A stretch of DNA of 64,000 nt from Utricularia gibba (GCA_002189035.1 NEEC01000008.1:1426001-1490000), one strand, 5' to 3'. Counted from the first letter of the stretch, positions 21,130 through 33,921 are shown. The notes: a model not told the origin generated them from the sequence alone. Numbers and translations are program-made.

Positions 21130-21573
21130 CTAATTTTCACACGCCGGCGACTCCCTGATGACCTCGAGCTGCGGCCGCCACTCCGATACAGAGCGGCGCC
21201 TACGGTCGACGGGCAGTGCCGATTTCCCCGACAGATCGGGTACGAGGAAATTTTCCGACCCGCATCTATTTTCTCTCCGGCTCTTCTTCCGTGGCGGCTG
21301 CGCCACCGGAATGAGGAAGTAAAGCCTGCCCCGTTTCAGCACCGATTCCGGGGGAACCACTTCGACCCGGGGGCGATGGTCCTTATCCAGAGACGAGGAA
21401 TTGAGCCTCTTGAGGACGTGTTTGGGGTAGAGCTTCATGATCTCCGACGCCGTGACACCGCCGGAGATCTCCTCCACCCGGCCGTCAGCATGAACTATTC
21501 TGGCAACGTCGAGGGCGCCGCATGGAAGAATGCAAGATATAAAGCATCTGAAGCAATCCTTCAACGCCGCCAT
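21130..21573 (-). CDS. DUF4228 (PADRE) domain protein
   Basis: Intronless, 147 residues. The N-terminus MAALKDCFRCFISCILPCGALD is followed by the DUF4228 core: VARIVHADGRVEEISGGVTASEIMKLYPKHVL, then PPESVLKRGRLYFLIPVAQPPRKKSRR. These are the features of the plant PADRE family: a cysteine-containing N-terminus, the xVxHxxGRVE motif, the MxxxPxHxV motif, and the LxxGxxYFLIP motif. The gene family responds to pathogens and abiotic stress; its molecular function is unknown. The N-terminus lacks the MG myristoylation start seen in some relatives. The C-terminus is variable, as usual. Confidence 0.92.
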   Translation of the reverse strand: MAALKDCFRCFISCILPCGALDVARIVHADGRVEEISGGVTASEIMKLYPKHVLKRLNSSSLDKDHRPRVEVVPPESVLKRGRLYFLIPVAQPPRKKSRRENRCGSENFLVPDLSGKSALPVDRRRRSVSEWRPQLEVIRESPACEN

Positions 21574-23176
21574 TGAAATCGAAACTCTCTCTCCAGCTTT
21601 CTCTGCTCTATCAGAAATGAGAAATCACACCCAAACTTCTCCCCCCCACCCTTTTAGAAGAAAGACGAGTCGCCTCCATCTGCCACGTCGGAAAATAATA
21701 ATAAAAAAGTTAGATCCCACTCCCCGTATAACACCAATTAAACAAATAAAATCCATATCATTCCAATTAGTAACAACAAAAACAGCCTTAAAAAATTATA
21801 TTCTAAATTTCATACATGAAATCCCGATTTGGAAATTGCTATTATGCCCTAAACCCTAAGTTAAAAATTGATTATATGGAATGAGCACGTGGGAATCGGA
21901 ACACTGGGGAGGGCTTCTTCTTCCTTGTTCCACACGCCCGCGGCGGCCGACTCGGCAGAGTTGAACGGAATTGGACGTCAACCTTATGACCAAATCCCTT
22001 GTGTGCCCGTCTAACCCATGCTTACACGTCTCCACTGCATCTCTCTCTTTCTCTCTGTCTGTGCTGATTCAATAATGGGACTGGGTTGGGGGCCGCGGCA
22101 GGATGCTGCTTTCGGGTGGGGTTTACGACTCCCATAATGCGATCACAAAGCTGTGGAGGAGAGCCTCTCGATGGATCAAATGATTCCCATAAAGCTTTCA
22201 TATCTCACCCTCTTCCCTTTGGCGCTGCACCAACTTGGGGACTCCTGCCGAGGACAACAAACCCCAGGACTTCAACTGCTCTGTTACAATACTAGAACAG
22301 TGAGATAATTGGAATTATATATAATATTTAATATTAGGCTATTTTCTTAGCTATATCACTATGTATTATATCGATATAAATTTATGATTGAAGTTATAAA
22401 AATAAGGAGTAGTGTTGATGTGAATAATTTTATGCTTTATAAAAAGGAAAAAAATATTTTGGAAAAATTTAATTTCGATTAACCAATATGTTATTATTAT
22501 AGATGTTAGTATATCCCATTTTATACTTATCACCAAACACGACATTACAGAATAGAATTATGATTATCTAAATAATATATGTATAACTAGCATAATTTTA
22601 TTTATATATATTAATTAATCAAATAACAATAAATATGTAAATTTAGTATAAACCATTCATAATTTCTTTAAACTGTTGTTATTAAACTCTTTTGAAATCA
22701 AAATTTAGAAGGGATTATTACTTTTGAGACTCTACGGATATACTTTTCAAGTAATTCGTGGGATGTTGCAAAATTCAAAATGCTCCTATGCATGTTACGT
22801 GGAACTGGCGTTTGCAGTTTGCAGCATGTACCAGGAAGCGCAACAAAGCATTCCGGGGGTGAAAGAGGTACCAAAATGGTTCACTCATACTTGGGAAGCC
22901 GTACAGTGTAGGATGTGGGAGGTACAAGAGCAGCATCAAGGAAGAGAAGCTTTTTCTGGGAAGTCCTGTGACGGGGGCTCCATGCTCCATCAAGAGTGTA
23001 AAAGATGAGAATGAGCTTTGCTTCTTGGGGAGAGCTCAGTGGGGGCAAAACTCCATGCGCCTGAGAAGGACCGGGCATGTTTGGGTCCAAGATTTCAAAA
23101 CACTCACGAAATCCAAGAGCCGAACATGCGTGGGTATGTCAAAAAGGCTTAGGCACGAATCCCTTCCCCCTTCGGT
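21574..23176. other. Interval between DUF4228 gene and the GSK3 gene
   Basis: 21574-22080 includes the DUF4228 promoter on the minus strand. 22080-22300 is GC-richer with a short unrecognised frame. 22310-22720 is AT-rich. About 22730-23176 has balanced composition and is most simply the 3' UTR of the minus-strand GSK3 gene; its small frames have no family motifs. Confidence 0.45.
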
Positions 23177-25466
23177 CTAAGGAAATAGTTGCAGGCCAAT
23201 CTGTCTTCTCTTGTGCTCGGGTATGAGTCGCTTGACGAGGTCTGGAGGAATGCCGGACAACTACAGGGTGAAGGGAAGGTAAGTTGGGGGGCACCAGGAA
23301 CTGAGCGCATAGTGGAAATATCAGAGTGTAATACCTCCTGCTTGAAGTTGAATACTGGTGGGAGGGGCCGACCGTTTGGCAAACGGGCATTGGGTTCGCG
23401 GAGCTCATCGAAAAATGGATGAGCACATGCTTCTAGCTGCAGAAAAAAAGGGATCATGAAAAAAAAAAAAACTGTCAGAAAATGGGTAGCTAAAATGGTT
23501 TGATCCACATGGTCGAGAAAGGGACTCACAGCGGTGCTGCGGAGATTTGGTGAGTATTGCAGCAGCCTAGATGTGAGATCTATAGCTTCTGGAGGCATCC
23601 TTTTTTGGAAAACCTGCAAGACTGAAATGCACATGAGCTTCCGATTTGCCAAAAGTAACATCACAATCAAACTCTAACATGCCGAGGGATTACCTTGTGC
23701 CAAGGGTGAGCCTTGATTTGTGGGAACCTAAAATCATTATAGTTTGGATTCATGCACCGGACTTCTTCGCGTGTTGGAGTCCCAAGAACCTTGATAATTT
23801 CTACAAGCTGACCCACAGCACTTTCTCCAGGAAAAAGAGGCTGGCGAGGGGGTACATTTAAGTACAACGGAGCTGAAAGCAGAAGAATAGGAAAGGAAAG
23901 GTACTAACCTGGCCTAGAAGAAGCTCAGCAAGGATACAGCCAGCTGACCACATATCAATGGATGTTGTATATTCAGTTGCTCCAAAAATGAGTTCAGGAG
24001 CACGATAAAATCGGGAGCAGATGTATGATATGTTTGCTTCGCCCCTGACCTGTAAGAGATATAAAATAAAAAATGAACGGGCGGGCAGAGAGCTAATGCA
24101 AGCACAAGCTTCTTACCAAGACTTTTGCACTTCCAAAGTCACATATCTTAACCTGATGAGTGACAGGGTCAACCTACAAAAAGAAAGTAAACATTAGAGT
24201 TGTCTAAAAAATTCACCAAGCCAATAAAATTCTTTCCAAAATGTTCTCAAAGGAAGCACCAAAATGTTGTGAGGCTTTAAATCCCTGTGGCATACTCCAG
24301 CAACAGAATGCATATACGCCAGCCCACTGAATATCTGCAAAAGAAACCATTACACACGTTAAACCAGAAAAAGAAAAAAGAGTGCGATATTAAGATAAAA
24401 CGTTCCACTTACTTGGTATGTGTAAAGTTTGACATAAATAAGTGGCATTTTCTGCTTCATGTCACTAAAATGTTTCAGAAAACGGAACAGGGTCTCTGGG
24501 ACATACTCCATGACTAGGTTGAGAAAAAGCTCGTTCTTGCTTGTGGTAGAGAAGAAACGATGCTTTAATGTCACAACATTGGGATGATTCATGGTCCCCA
24601 TTATCTGCAATTCACGGCTTTTGTATCTTCTGTCTTGCAGAACCTTCTTTATAGCCACAGTCTCCCCAGTTTCAATACATTTTGCCTTCATTTAAGTGAT
24701 ACGACTTCAGCAACAGGGCACCAAAAATCCAGTAGCAGCAAACGTGGCACTCAATGAATACCAACCTGAAACACGATTCCAAATGAACCAGTCCCTACAA
24801 CTCGCTCTGCCATGTAACTTATAGTCTGCATGTTAAACATACGTTAATAAGAACTAACTCAACTACTCTTCAACCTATGGTTGACTGTAGTGTTGAACAT
24901 TCAATACACCAAAAAAAGATACTGCGCACTGTGGAATCTCACAGTTATGCTTGAAATCAACGCAATTGTACTAAGCACACGATTTGTACCTGTTTCGGGC
25001 CACCATCTTCTCCTCCTATAGTCGTTGAAATTATGTGACCCGTTCCTGTATCATTCCTGCCAATTGCAGGAGAACAAATCTCCTATACGGACAACAATTA
25101 GTGAATATTCCAAAAGTAAGATCCTCCGCACCAGAATATCCAAAAGAGATGCCACCCTCAAAACTAAAAAAAGAAAACTTTACCAAAACGCAACATGATA
25201 CAACAATTATTCTATCGAACCTCTAGCAAAAACAGCTGGTTTGTGATTGTCCCGCTACCGATCCAACATTTACACCAAAATGAGAACAAACCTCGTGATC
25301 GGCACCACGATTGCACAAATTCAACCAAAATACTAAGCTAATCTACAGCATAATCTAGATCTACAGAATCCGAGTAAACTAACGGCGCTGAAAAGAACCA
25401 AAGCGTTTCCAGTCTCAACCACTCAAGAAATTATAGATCAGAAAGTACCGTATCGCCGTCCGCCAT
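23177..25466 (-). CDS. BIN2: GSK3/SHAGGY-like kinase, BIN2 subgroup
   Basis: Eleven exons on the minus strand: 25466-25449, 25082-24990, 24825-24766, 24685-24413, 24334-24260, 24173-24117, 24049-23909, 23840-23694, 23613-23530, 23436-23335 and 23260-23177. All introns are GT-AG and phase 0, giving 377 residues. The short N-terminus before [11 protein letters not shown], and the whole catalytic domain, place it in plant GSK3 subgroup II with BIN2. Key residues: ATP lysine in VAIKKVLQD (Lys70), HRDLKPHN (Asp166), DFG, activation-loop Tyr201 in [14 protein letters not shown], and the TREE motif at 262-265 within GTPTREE. The positions sit one residue beyond those of Arabidopsis BIN2. It is predicted to phosphorylate BZR1/BES1-type factors and to restrain brassinosteroid signalling. 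One oddity is KPHN where the family has KPQN; the N-terminal residues [10 protein letters not shown] also differ from close relatives. Confidence 0.95.
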
Positions 25467-28400
25467 GGCGGGAAAACCTGTCCGCCCTGAAAAAAACTTC
25501 TCGCCAACAACTCCTTTCGGCTACCTCCCTTGTGATTCAGCGGTCACCATTGTCGGCAAGAGGAATCAGAGGACAAGACAGAGACGACAGAGAGGGGGAG
25601 GAGGTGGGGTGGGGATGCTGAGCAGATAGCCATGAGTGGATGCACCCCCAGAGGACCCCATCCATACATTTATTTAACAGCGCCCATGTGATCGCTTGCC
25701 CACCCCTTCTTCCTCGTTTCTTTATTTCTCTTCTCCATCAATGCCCCTGAACTTCTTCTTTATTGCAAACAGCTACCCCATAAAAGAGAAATCATTGTTT
25801 TCACCTGTCCTTGCATTTTACTTGAACCCCCATCAAATCCCAAATATAACTAAATGCCGGTACAATGAATTGAATTTTAATATTATGTAAATAAATTATG
25901 TGTGTCCTTGGTTTCAAATAGAAAATAATATGAGATTATTTAATTAATATTTTTTAATTTTAAATAATGTAGAAGAAATACTACATACATTAACATGAGA
26001 TAACATCATAGAATTTAGGTCTATGTGTGCACGCATTGCGTCTCCACGCCGGGATTGATCGGGGCCTAATCGTATTTTTCTAACTATTTCAATTGCAATA
26101 TTACATAGTATTCATAGGTATGGGTTAGATACCTATTGCATAATGGGCCTCTCGGGCTTTTCGGTTATGGGCCGGCCTTTCAATATCGCGATGTCTCTAA
26201 TATTAGGCCGGTGCTTCCCAGTCTACTGTCCGAATATTTAGTCGAACCGGCTCAAAGCTGTTTCCCGAGACCGGCTTGCTGGTTAAAAGAAGTGGTTTTG
26301 AAATCCGGTTTATTCCGGTCCTGTTGATTTATTATTTTTTTAAAGAAAAATGGAATCTTTGATTCCCAATATTGAATTTTTATTCCCAATAATAATTTGA
26401 AAAGGAAAAAAGATTCCATTTGACTGGAGCAATTGACAGATTTTAAAAACATTTCACTCCCCCACAGCATCATCACGAAATTATGCGTTGTTTGTGGGCG
26501 GACCCGGTCCGGGGCGAGGAGGGTGGCGCGTTACGGTTCGGCATTATGTTGTCTAGGGGGCTGCGTCGCCATGCAGCCGCGCGGCCTACGTAGTGAATAA
26601 ACCCGACATTATTATGATGATAATTATTTGTATTGGCTGATAATGCCTCCCTTTTCATCATCGTCTCATGATATAAAAACCCGGGTCCATCAGCATAATT
26701 GTGCACCAGACCCCACCCCCCCCCCCCCTGCAACGCAACTCCGTTCTCATTGGGTCACCTCCCTCCTCCCAATGGCGACGCCCAGACTCATCCTCCGGTG
26801 TGCCGGATTCACGCCGGCGGCCACTGCGCCGGTGCGGGCCGCGGTGCCTCCGGGTTCTCAGGTGGATGTGTGGCGCTGGTAGTAGGCATCATGTACGGCA
26901 GCCCCCCCCTCTGCAGCATGCGGAAATGGTCCCTAGGGGAGCACACCCATGTAATCATTTCGATGAGTAAATTTGCAATGCAAATTCCATTTTGCATTCA
27001 CGGGGAGTGTGGTCCGGCGCACTGTGGATACGGGCATAGAGAGGTGAGTAGTTTGTAACCTTATGGTTGTAAATGCTTTGATAGGGATATATGAATTAAA
27101 TGGAAATATATAAATAGGACGAAATATGTTGGATTGATAAATTATAATTAAAATGAGATATATTTTATTTATATGAAAATATATTTTATCAACAGGAGAA
27201 TTGGGAGTGCCCACAGGTTTTTACACAAAGATTATTAATGAAAATAAAAAGATCTGGAAATATCATATCATATGTCGTACTTTGGACGATTTGGAATCAA
27301 AGGAATGAAACTATTGATCTTCAATAGAACTATTCGATAAAATACAATTTATGTGCTATCAATGGATACGAGTAGGAAAAATCAATATATTTGGTGAACT
27401 AAATTGGCATAAATGGATAATTAATTCATTGCATACTTTAAAAAATTATATATTATAAGTTTTTTTTCTCAAATTTTGTAAGTATAGCTAGATGTATCTA
27501 ACTTTATTTTAAAAAAATATTGATAAAAAAATATATTATGTCATCAACATTCTTAATATGAACAAAAAAAAGAAGAAATTAAAGATAAAAATACCAAATG
27601 AGAATAAAGATACGTAAATATTTTCCAAAATTGAAAGATATCAAATCTTAATTTTAATCTCTCCTAAATCTTATCCCACTCATAAAATACGAAATTTTTT
27701 TATGAATACTTATCAATTAATAAATACCATTTTCCAAATACACTCTTAAAAAGTATTTAATTAACAATAGAAGGATTTAATTTATATGATTTTAAATAAA
27801 GTATTGTCTATGAGATTAAACGAAAAATTCACATCTATTTAAATCCATGAAATAAACGTAAAATAATTTATAGTTCTTATGTTAAGCCCTCATAATTCTT
27901 TAATAATTACTAACCGTACACATTTTTTTCCTTTTTTGGTGCTGTAATTTCTAAGGCATTAATATGTACTAAAAAATAAGGTCAAAGTCAAAGGAAGCCT
28001 TTACTCTTCCGGTAGTCACGGCCCCGCATGCCTCAACGGTCTCTCCATTCTTTCCTTACATAATAAAGTGGTCCCCACAAGGCGACAAGAATCTTAATTG
28101 ATTTCAAATTTTGATCATATCACCACCGCTGTAAAAAAAAAATTTTAATAAATAATATCCAGATAATAGGGTTGATTTTGAAATCTAGACTCATTTTTTT
28201 ATCCCAAGGTCAATATGTTAATGAAGAGGGATAGAAGTGGACTTGCGGTAATTGCAGTTAAATGAAGTAAAAAATGTTGTGCATGGGGGTGGGAGCAGGC
28301 ATTGAAGATATTCAAGAGAGGAGTCAAAAAAAAGTAAATGTTGATGATCTTGAAGAATCTAAGCAGATGTGATTATTCAATAAGTAGATGAATGAGTAAA

Positions 28401-28574
28401 TACAGCAGCTTCCATTTACTTTCTCTCATTCGAGGAAAGTCTACTTCGTCTTCAATGTATTTACGATCGTATTCTGCATTGAAATTTATGGCAAGCCAGT
28501 CATATTTTGCATTACTTCGTCTACTTGGTAGTTATGGAGTTCCAGAAATGTGATGGAAATTTGGAATCTGGGAT
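25467..28574. other. Gene-poor interval upstream of the GSK3 and STICHEL-like genes
   Basis: 25467-25700 is the GSK3 leader and promoter on the minus strand. 25900-26450 is mostly AT-rich. 26470-27060 is GC-richer, contains a C13 run (26716-26728) and a TATA-like GATATAAAA near 26668, and holds short frames on both strands, for example 36 codons from the ATG at 26772; I recognise none. 27060-28530 is AT-rich and includes the LINE-like remnant listed separately. Confidence 0.45.
27199..27440 (+). mobile_element. Possible degraded non-LTR retrotransposon tail
   Basis: Broken frames give VVLWTIWNQRNETI near 27265-27310, then a stop, then NWHKWI near 27400-27420. The LWxIWxxRNxxxF and NWxxW phrases are those of the C-terminal tail of plant LINE ORF2 or zf-RVT proteins. 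The match is short and frame-broken, so this is a weak call. Confidence 0.3.
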
Positions 28575-29368
28575 GGGGTAGAAGGAAAGTGGTGAAAAGT
28601 AAAAAGGCAGCTAGTATTTATTACGGCGGCAGTGAAACCAAGTGGTTTGTTTTTGTGTTGGCGGTGTGGTTTGCTGAAAAAGCGTTGGGGTGGTCTGCGC
28701 CTCCGGGTCCGGCGACCCCACTTCATCTCCTTGTCCATCTTCAGGCCTATGCTCAATCACGTGTATCTATAGGTGTAAGTAAGTACACACACACACAGCC
28801 ATAAAGAGAGAGAGAATGGGAGTGGGGACATAACGAAACTCTGTGTTTTTGCTGGAATACTTACACTGGGTCGTGGAGTTCATGATTTTTGAGTTGAGGG
28901 GTTGGCTGGTTTCCACTTCATCCTTTCTGCGGTGAAGATCTGAGATTTTGGTGAATAATGACTGCTAGGAGGAGCCTTTGTATGCAAGTTGTGTTCTTTT
29001 TTCTTTTTTGATTCTGGGAAAATTGAGGTTAATTTGGTTTTTCCATCGTCATTTTTCCTGTTGTTGTTGTTAATGGTTTCATGCCACCTTCACTGATTCT
29101 ATATACCCGTTTTCTGGTGCCTTTTAGCTGTATGTGAAAATGGCTCAATGAAGTTGGAGGATGCAGAGGATGAGAATTTCACTCTATCTGTCGGTGTGGC
29201 GAAGACACTGGTGAGTGAGTGCATTCGAGGAAAACATTCATCTGCATCCTCTCAAGTATAGCAGATCTTGTGTTTGAACCAGGTGGGAGTTCCCAGTTGT
29301 GAATTTCCAAGGAAAATGCGTCCGATGATGTTTCTGTATCAAGGAGCAGATAGAGTCACTTGTTGATG
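28575..29368 (+). promoter_or_regulatory. Promoter and leader of STICHEL-like copy 1
   Basis: About 28600-28930 is clearly homologous to 33150-33480 upstream of copy 2. Both share a GGCGACCCCACTTCATCTCC block and, a little downstream, TCACGTGTATCTATAG with a G-box CACGTG (28758-28763 here). An AC-repeat and an AG-repeat follow. About 28930-29368 looks like a leader with one or more introns; similar but more diverged sequence precedes copy 2. Confidence 0.6.
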
Positions 29369-32300
29369 ATGACCAGAGCTATTCGAGAACGGGTACACAA
29401 GGATGTTAATAACAATTTTAGTGATCATCTCCGGAATCATGTCCATTTGACGAATTGTATTCATTTGAAGAACCATATGCACAAGCAGAGTCCAGTCTTG
29501 GGTGAGAGAGCTCTTATGAGGGAGCTTGTTGCACTTCAGAGAACAAGATCTCTGCGGGATCCCTCTGCAAGCCCGCAATCATGGCACTCACCTTTGGCTG
29601 TAGGCATGCTTCTTAGAGGGGTGGGAAAGGATGCAGGAGTCAGGGGAAGACATTCATCTGGTTTAGATGAATCCAGAGAAGCTGGTAGGCCCTCGGGAGC
29701 CTCTTCAACTGCGGAGAGTCTGCAACCTTCAAAGTCTTTAGGTGCTCGTGTAAACCGATATGGTGCTATGAGTCTAGCAACTGTTTGCAGTTTGGATGCT
29801 CAGGAAGATGTTTCAGGTAAGTATGAGTTAAGAAGCAACAATGTCAAGCTAAAAGGATCCAATACCCAGGAAACTCAACTTAAGAATCTGCCTGGGCAGT
29901 TGAAGGATGTACTGGCTAAAAGTGAAGATGCTTTGCTCGATAGAGGTGATAATGGAAACCAAGCACTGATAGAAAACCTCGCTTTAGAAGCAGAGGTGAA
30001 CTTTCGGAGAGCAAGTAAAATGAACAGGCCAAAGAGACACAAGTTTCGTGGAGGAAGAAGAACTCGGCCTTTGATAACAATTCGAGATGTGACCGAGGCG
30101 CAAAAAAATCGTCTTTGGAGTCTGACCCTGCAGCTGAAGGCAAAAGCCTACAGAAATATAGGATTGGTGAGGAGAATGACGATCAGAATGTAAGTGTTGC
30201 TGCTGGAAATGGATGCGGTATTCCTTGGAATTGGTCAAGAATACATGACAGAGGAAAGTCCTTCCTAGACATGGCTAGCAGGCGTCTGTATTGTGGTTTA
30301 TCTGAATCCAGATTTAAAAAAGGTTGTAATAATTTTCATGGGATCACTTTACATGACATACATGTCATGTCTGAAAACTCAAGATCATCTACCCGATCTG
30401 CTACAGGGGAGGTTTTGCCTCTTCTTGATGCCTCAGGCTCACAAGGAAGTATGGAGCGTGCATGGTTTCGTGACTTTTCAGGGGAACTAGGAATTTTTGC
30501 AGACAACCTGATAAGGCATGAAAGTGATTCTGATCACATGTCAGCTGCTGGATCATGTGAGAAGCACAAATTCAGGAAGCAACTTGGGGCAATTCATCAA
30601 AGTTTTACTCAAAAGTATATGCCGAAGTCATTCAGAGACTTAGTTGGGCAGCCTTTGGTTGTACAAGCTCTTTCTAACGCTATAGCGAGTAGGAAGATCG
30701 GGTTCCTGTACTTGTTTTATGGGCCTCATGGAACTGGTAAAACTTCATGTGCCCGCATCTTTGCAAGAGCTTTAAACTGCCAATCACAAGAGCAACCAAA
30801 ACCGTGTGGAGTTTGCAACTCTTGCATTGCAGAGAACACGGGAAAACACAGGAAAGTAACAGAAATCGGGCCCTTTAGCAACATGGGCGTAGAAAACATT
30901 ACTGGACATCTTAATCACGTGCCTCCTTCCCAGCTGAAGTCACACTACAGGACCTTCATAATTGATGAATGTGATACCTTGTCTTCTGAAAATTGGAATA
31001 CAATACTGAAAGTGGTCGATCTTGCTCCTCGGCGTGTGGTTTTCATCCTTGTTTGCCCAAGTGTAGATGCGGTACCTCATGTCTTAATATCCAGGTGCCA
31101 GAAATTCTTCTTCCCTAAGTTGAAGGATGGTGATATAGTTTCCAGTCTACAGTGGATAGCAATGAAGGAAGCTGTAGAAGTAGATAAGGATGCACTGAAA
31201 CTCATTGCCCTCAGGTCGGATGGATCACTAAGGGATGCTGAAATGACTTTGGAGCAACTCAGCTTACTGGGGAAGCAAATTTCTCTTGGCCTTGTTCAAG
31301 AACTCGTATGCATCTATTTGTTTTCCAGCTGCAACACAAACACACCCTCACTCAAGTGAACGCTCAAATGTAGTCTCCTTTTTCCTGATGTTACAGGTTG
31401 GGCTGGTTTCTGATGAAAAGCTGGTAGATCTTCTTGACTTAGCATTATCTGCTGACACAGTTAACACGGTGAAGAATCTACGGGATATCATGGAATCCGG
31501 CGTGGAGCCATTGGCGCTGATGTCACAGCTCGCCACTGTCATTACTGACATTTTGGCTGGAAGTTTTGATTTCTCTAAAGGAAGAGCGAGGCGGAAATTT
31601 TTTCGTTGTCAAACATGTGAGTTTCCTTGCATGTTCCCTGTTGTCATTTCTGATATCTTTAGAAGTTAACGGGGCATGTACCTTGTTTGCAGTATCGAAA
31701 GATGCAATGGAGAAGCTACGCCAAGCACTTCGAACTTTGTCTGAGGCAGAAAAGCAGCTGAGGGTGTCAACCGAAAGGATCACTTGGCTAACTGCTGCTC
31801 TTCTGCAACTAGCTCCTGATCAACAGTATATTCTGCCTGGCTCCTCCGGAGACTTGAGTCAAGGTCAGAGTATGCACGGTTTGGATGATGCCCCTTCAAG
31901 AGAGCAGCAACACAGAAGAAGTAATGCTGACAAAGAAAAGGTAGTAATGAATAACAGATTTCAATCGAGAGAATTCCCACAGGGAGACTTGTCCAACTTT
32001 GAGACTGAAGAGCTTTGGATGGAGGCGCTTGGAAAAATCTCCATTGATGTTATAAGAGACTTCTTGTATCAAGAAGCAAGGATAGTTACGTTGGGTCATG
32101 GTCCAGGTAAATGGTTTCCTCTTTTCCTAACATTTTCCACGCGAAACTGACATTCATTGCCTTCTCCAGCTCGCACTGTGCAGCTAGTTTTCAACTCACC
32201 GCTGCTGAAAGCAAAGGCTGAAAATTTTAGAATGCACATCTCACGAGCCTTCGAATTGGTCCTTGGATCTCCAGTAGCTCTAGAGATCCTATGCGCACCA

Positions 32301-32923
32301 GGGAGAGACTCCAGACTCGGCCCTTTCATCTCGGCACAAACCAGTAACGGATTTGCTCCACCAGTCAGCGATGGCATCCAAGGAAGGCAAAATCATCATC
32401 ACGATGCTTCAACTTCCACAGGCAAAAGAAGTGAAATTGTTGAGGTTGAACCTTCTTCCATAAATGGTGTAGAAAAGGCTCATGCAAAAGGAGCCGAGCC
32501 ATCATCTTCTTACAGAGTGGGCAGAAACGAGAGCCTCAGCCTTGTTAGAGGTAAGATATCCTTGGCAAATGTGATTCAGCGAGCTGACCAATACTCAAAA
32601 TACAGTTGGTCCAAAAGGAAGACTGCCAACAAGCTAGAACTTGATAACTTGTAAGCCTTCATCTCGCTTTAAACACAGAGATGCTTTGTTTGCTATCCTA
32701 CACAACTTCACACTCTTGCTTCAACAGGAAGCTAGAATCCAGATCGAGGCGATTGCGGTGTTGGAAGCCATCGAAAGTAACACGTTCCAAGGTAAACAAG
32801 AAGCTGTTACGCAAAAGTTTCAATATGGGAATACTGAACTTTGATAACCTGCAGTGGAAAACAAGAACAAGGAAGCCAAGAACAATGCTAAAGTTCATGG
32901 CTTGTGGGAGATGTCTATCATAG
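29369..32923 (+). CDS. STICHEL-like 3-type protein, tandem copy 1, with a one-base frame break
   Basis: Six exons: 29369-31305, 31397-31616, 31693-32106, 32170-32650, 32728-32791 and 32855-32923. The N-terminus MTRAIRERVHKD leads into DHLRNHVHLTNCIHLKNHMHK, then ALQRTRSLRDPS, all typical of STICHEL-like 3/4. The central domain resembles bacterial DNA polymerase III gamma/tau: KYMPKSFRDLVGQ, Walker A GPHGTGKT, Cys residues in CGVCNSC, Walker B IIDECD, and a VLISRCQKFFFPKL sensor region. The C-terminus ends TRKPRTMLKFMACGRCLS. STICHEL itself controls trichome branching; the role of STI-like members is poorly known. Exon 1 is one base short of a multiple of three. The frame breaks at the A7 run 30102-30108, where copy 2 has one extra base. 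The rest is open, and correcting one base gives about 1081 residues. This is either a recent frameshift or a consensus error. Confidence 0.88.
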
Positions 32924-33921
32924 AGTTCAGAAACCATACCCATTGCAAGAAATCTTGGCCTCAGATTAGAATTAGTTTTTACTTGAACAGGGTGCCCTGT
33001 GAAATGCAAGCCTACTTCCAGCGCTTCAACAGATTGGTTTCACGGGGCTCAATCCCTTTGGAGCAATTCATCAAAAGAATACTACTACAAAGTAAAATTT
33101 CAAATTTTTAAAATAAAATTCAAGGTGGGAAAAAAGAAGGTTATAATAAATTTATTACGGCGGTGAAAACAATGGTTGGTTTTGCGGGGTGTCGTTTGCT
33201 GGAGAAGTGTTGGACTGGAGTGCTCTGCGCTTCCGGGCAGGGCGACCCCACTTCATCTCCTTGTCCGTCTTCAGGCCAATACCCACATCACGTGTATCTA
33301 TAGTAGTAAGTAAAGTTCGCGCACAAAGCACTTAGTGAGTGAGAAAGAGTGGGAACTGGGGCAGACAGAAACTCTGGTTTGCAGGAATATTTTTTCTGGG
33401 TTATGAAGTTAAGAACGTGGGAGGAGTTGGTTGGTTACCACTGGAGCGTTTCTGGGTGAAGATCTGAGTTTTTAGTGAATAATGAATGCAAGGAGGAAAC
33501 ATGGATGCAAGTTGTGTCTGTGTATTTTTTTTTTCTTTTTGATTCGGTAAAATTGAGGTTAGTTGGGTGACCCTATCTTCGTTCTTGTTGTTGCTGTGAA
33601 TGGTTTCATGCCACCTTCGCTGATTCCTTTTGCCCGTTATTTTGTGTCTTTTCACTGTATGTGAAAACGCCTCTTCGAAGTTGAGCTGTCGGCAGGGATG
33701 AGAATTTGAGTGTCCTCCTCAATGTTGCTGAGGCACTGGTGAGTGAACGCACTTGAAGGCATTTTTTCTTTGCATTCCTTGTCATATAGTAGATCTTGTG
33801 TTTCAGCATTCGAATTAGGGTGGAGGTTCGAACTTGAGTTTATCTGTTAGTGAATTTCGAAGGAAGGGGTTATTCCAGTGATGTTTTCCTTTCAAGGAGT
33901 AGACAGATTCTTTCTTTGAAA
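32924..33921 (+). promoter_or_regulatory. Duplication junction, promoter and leader of STICHEL-like copy 2
   Basis: About 32924-33115 is the 3' flank of copy 1. From about 33143 the sequence is homologous to 28575-28930 upstream of copy 1, including the GGCGACCCCACTTCATCTCC block and the G-box at 33289-33294. The join between duplicated units therefore lies near 33110-33145. The remainder is leader sequence with probable introns. Confidence 0.6.
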
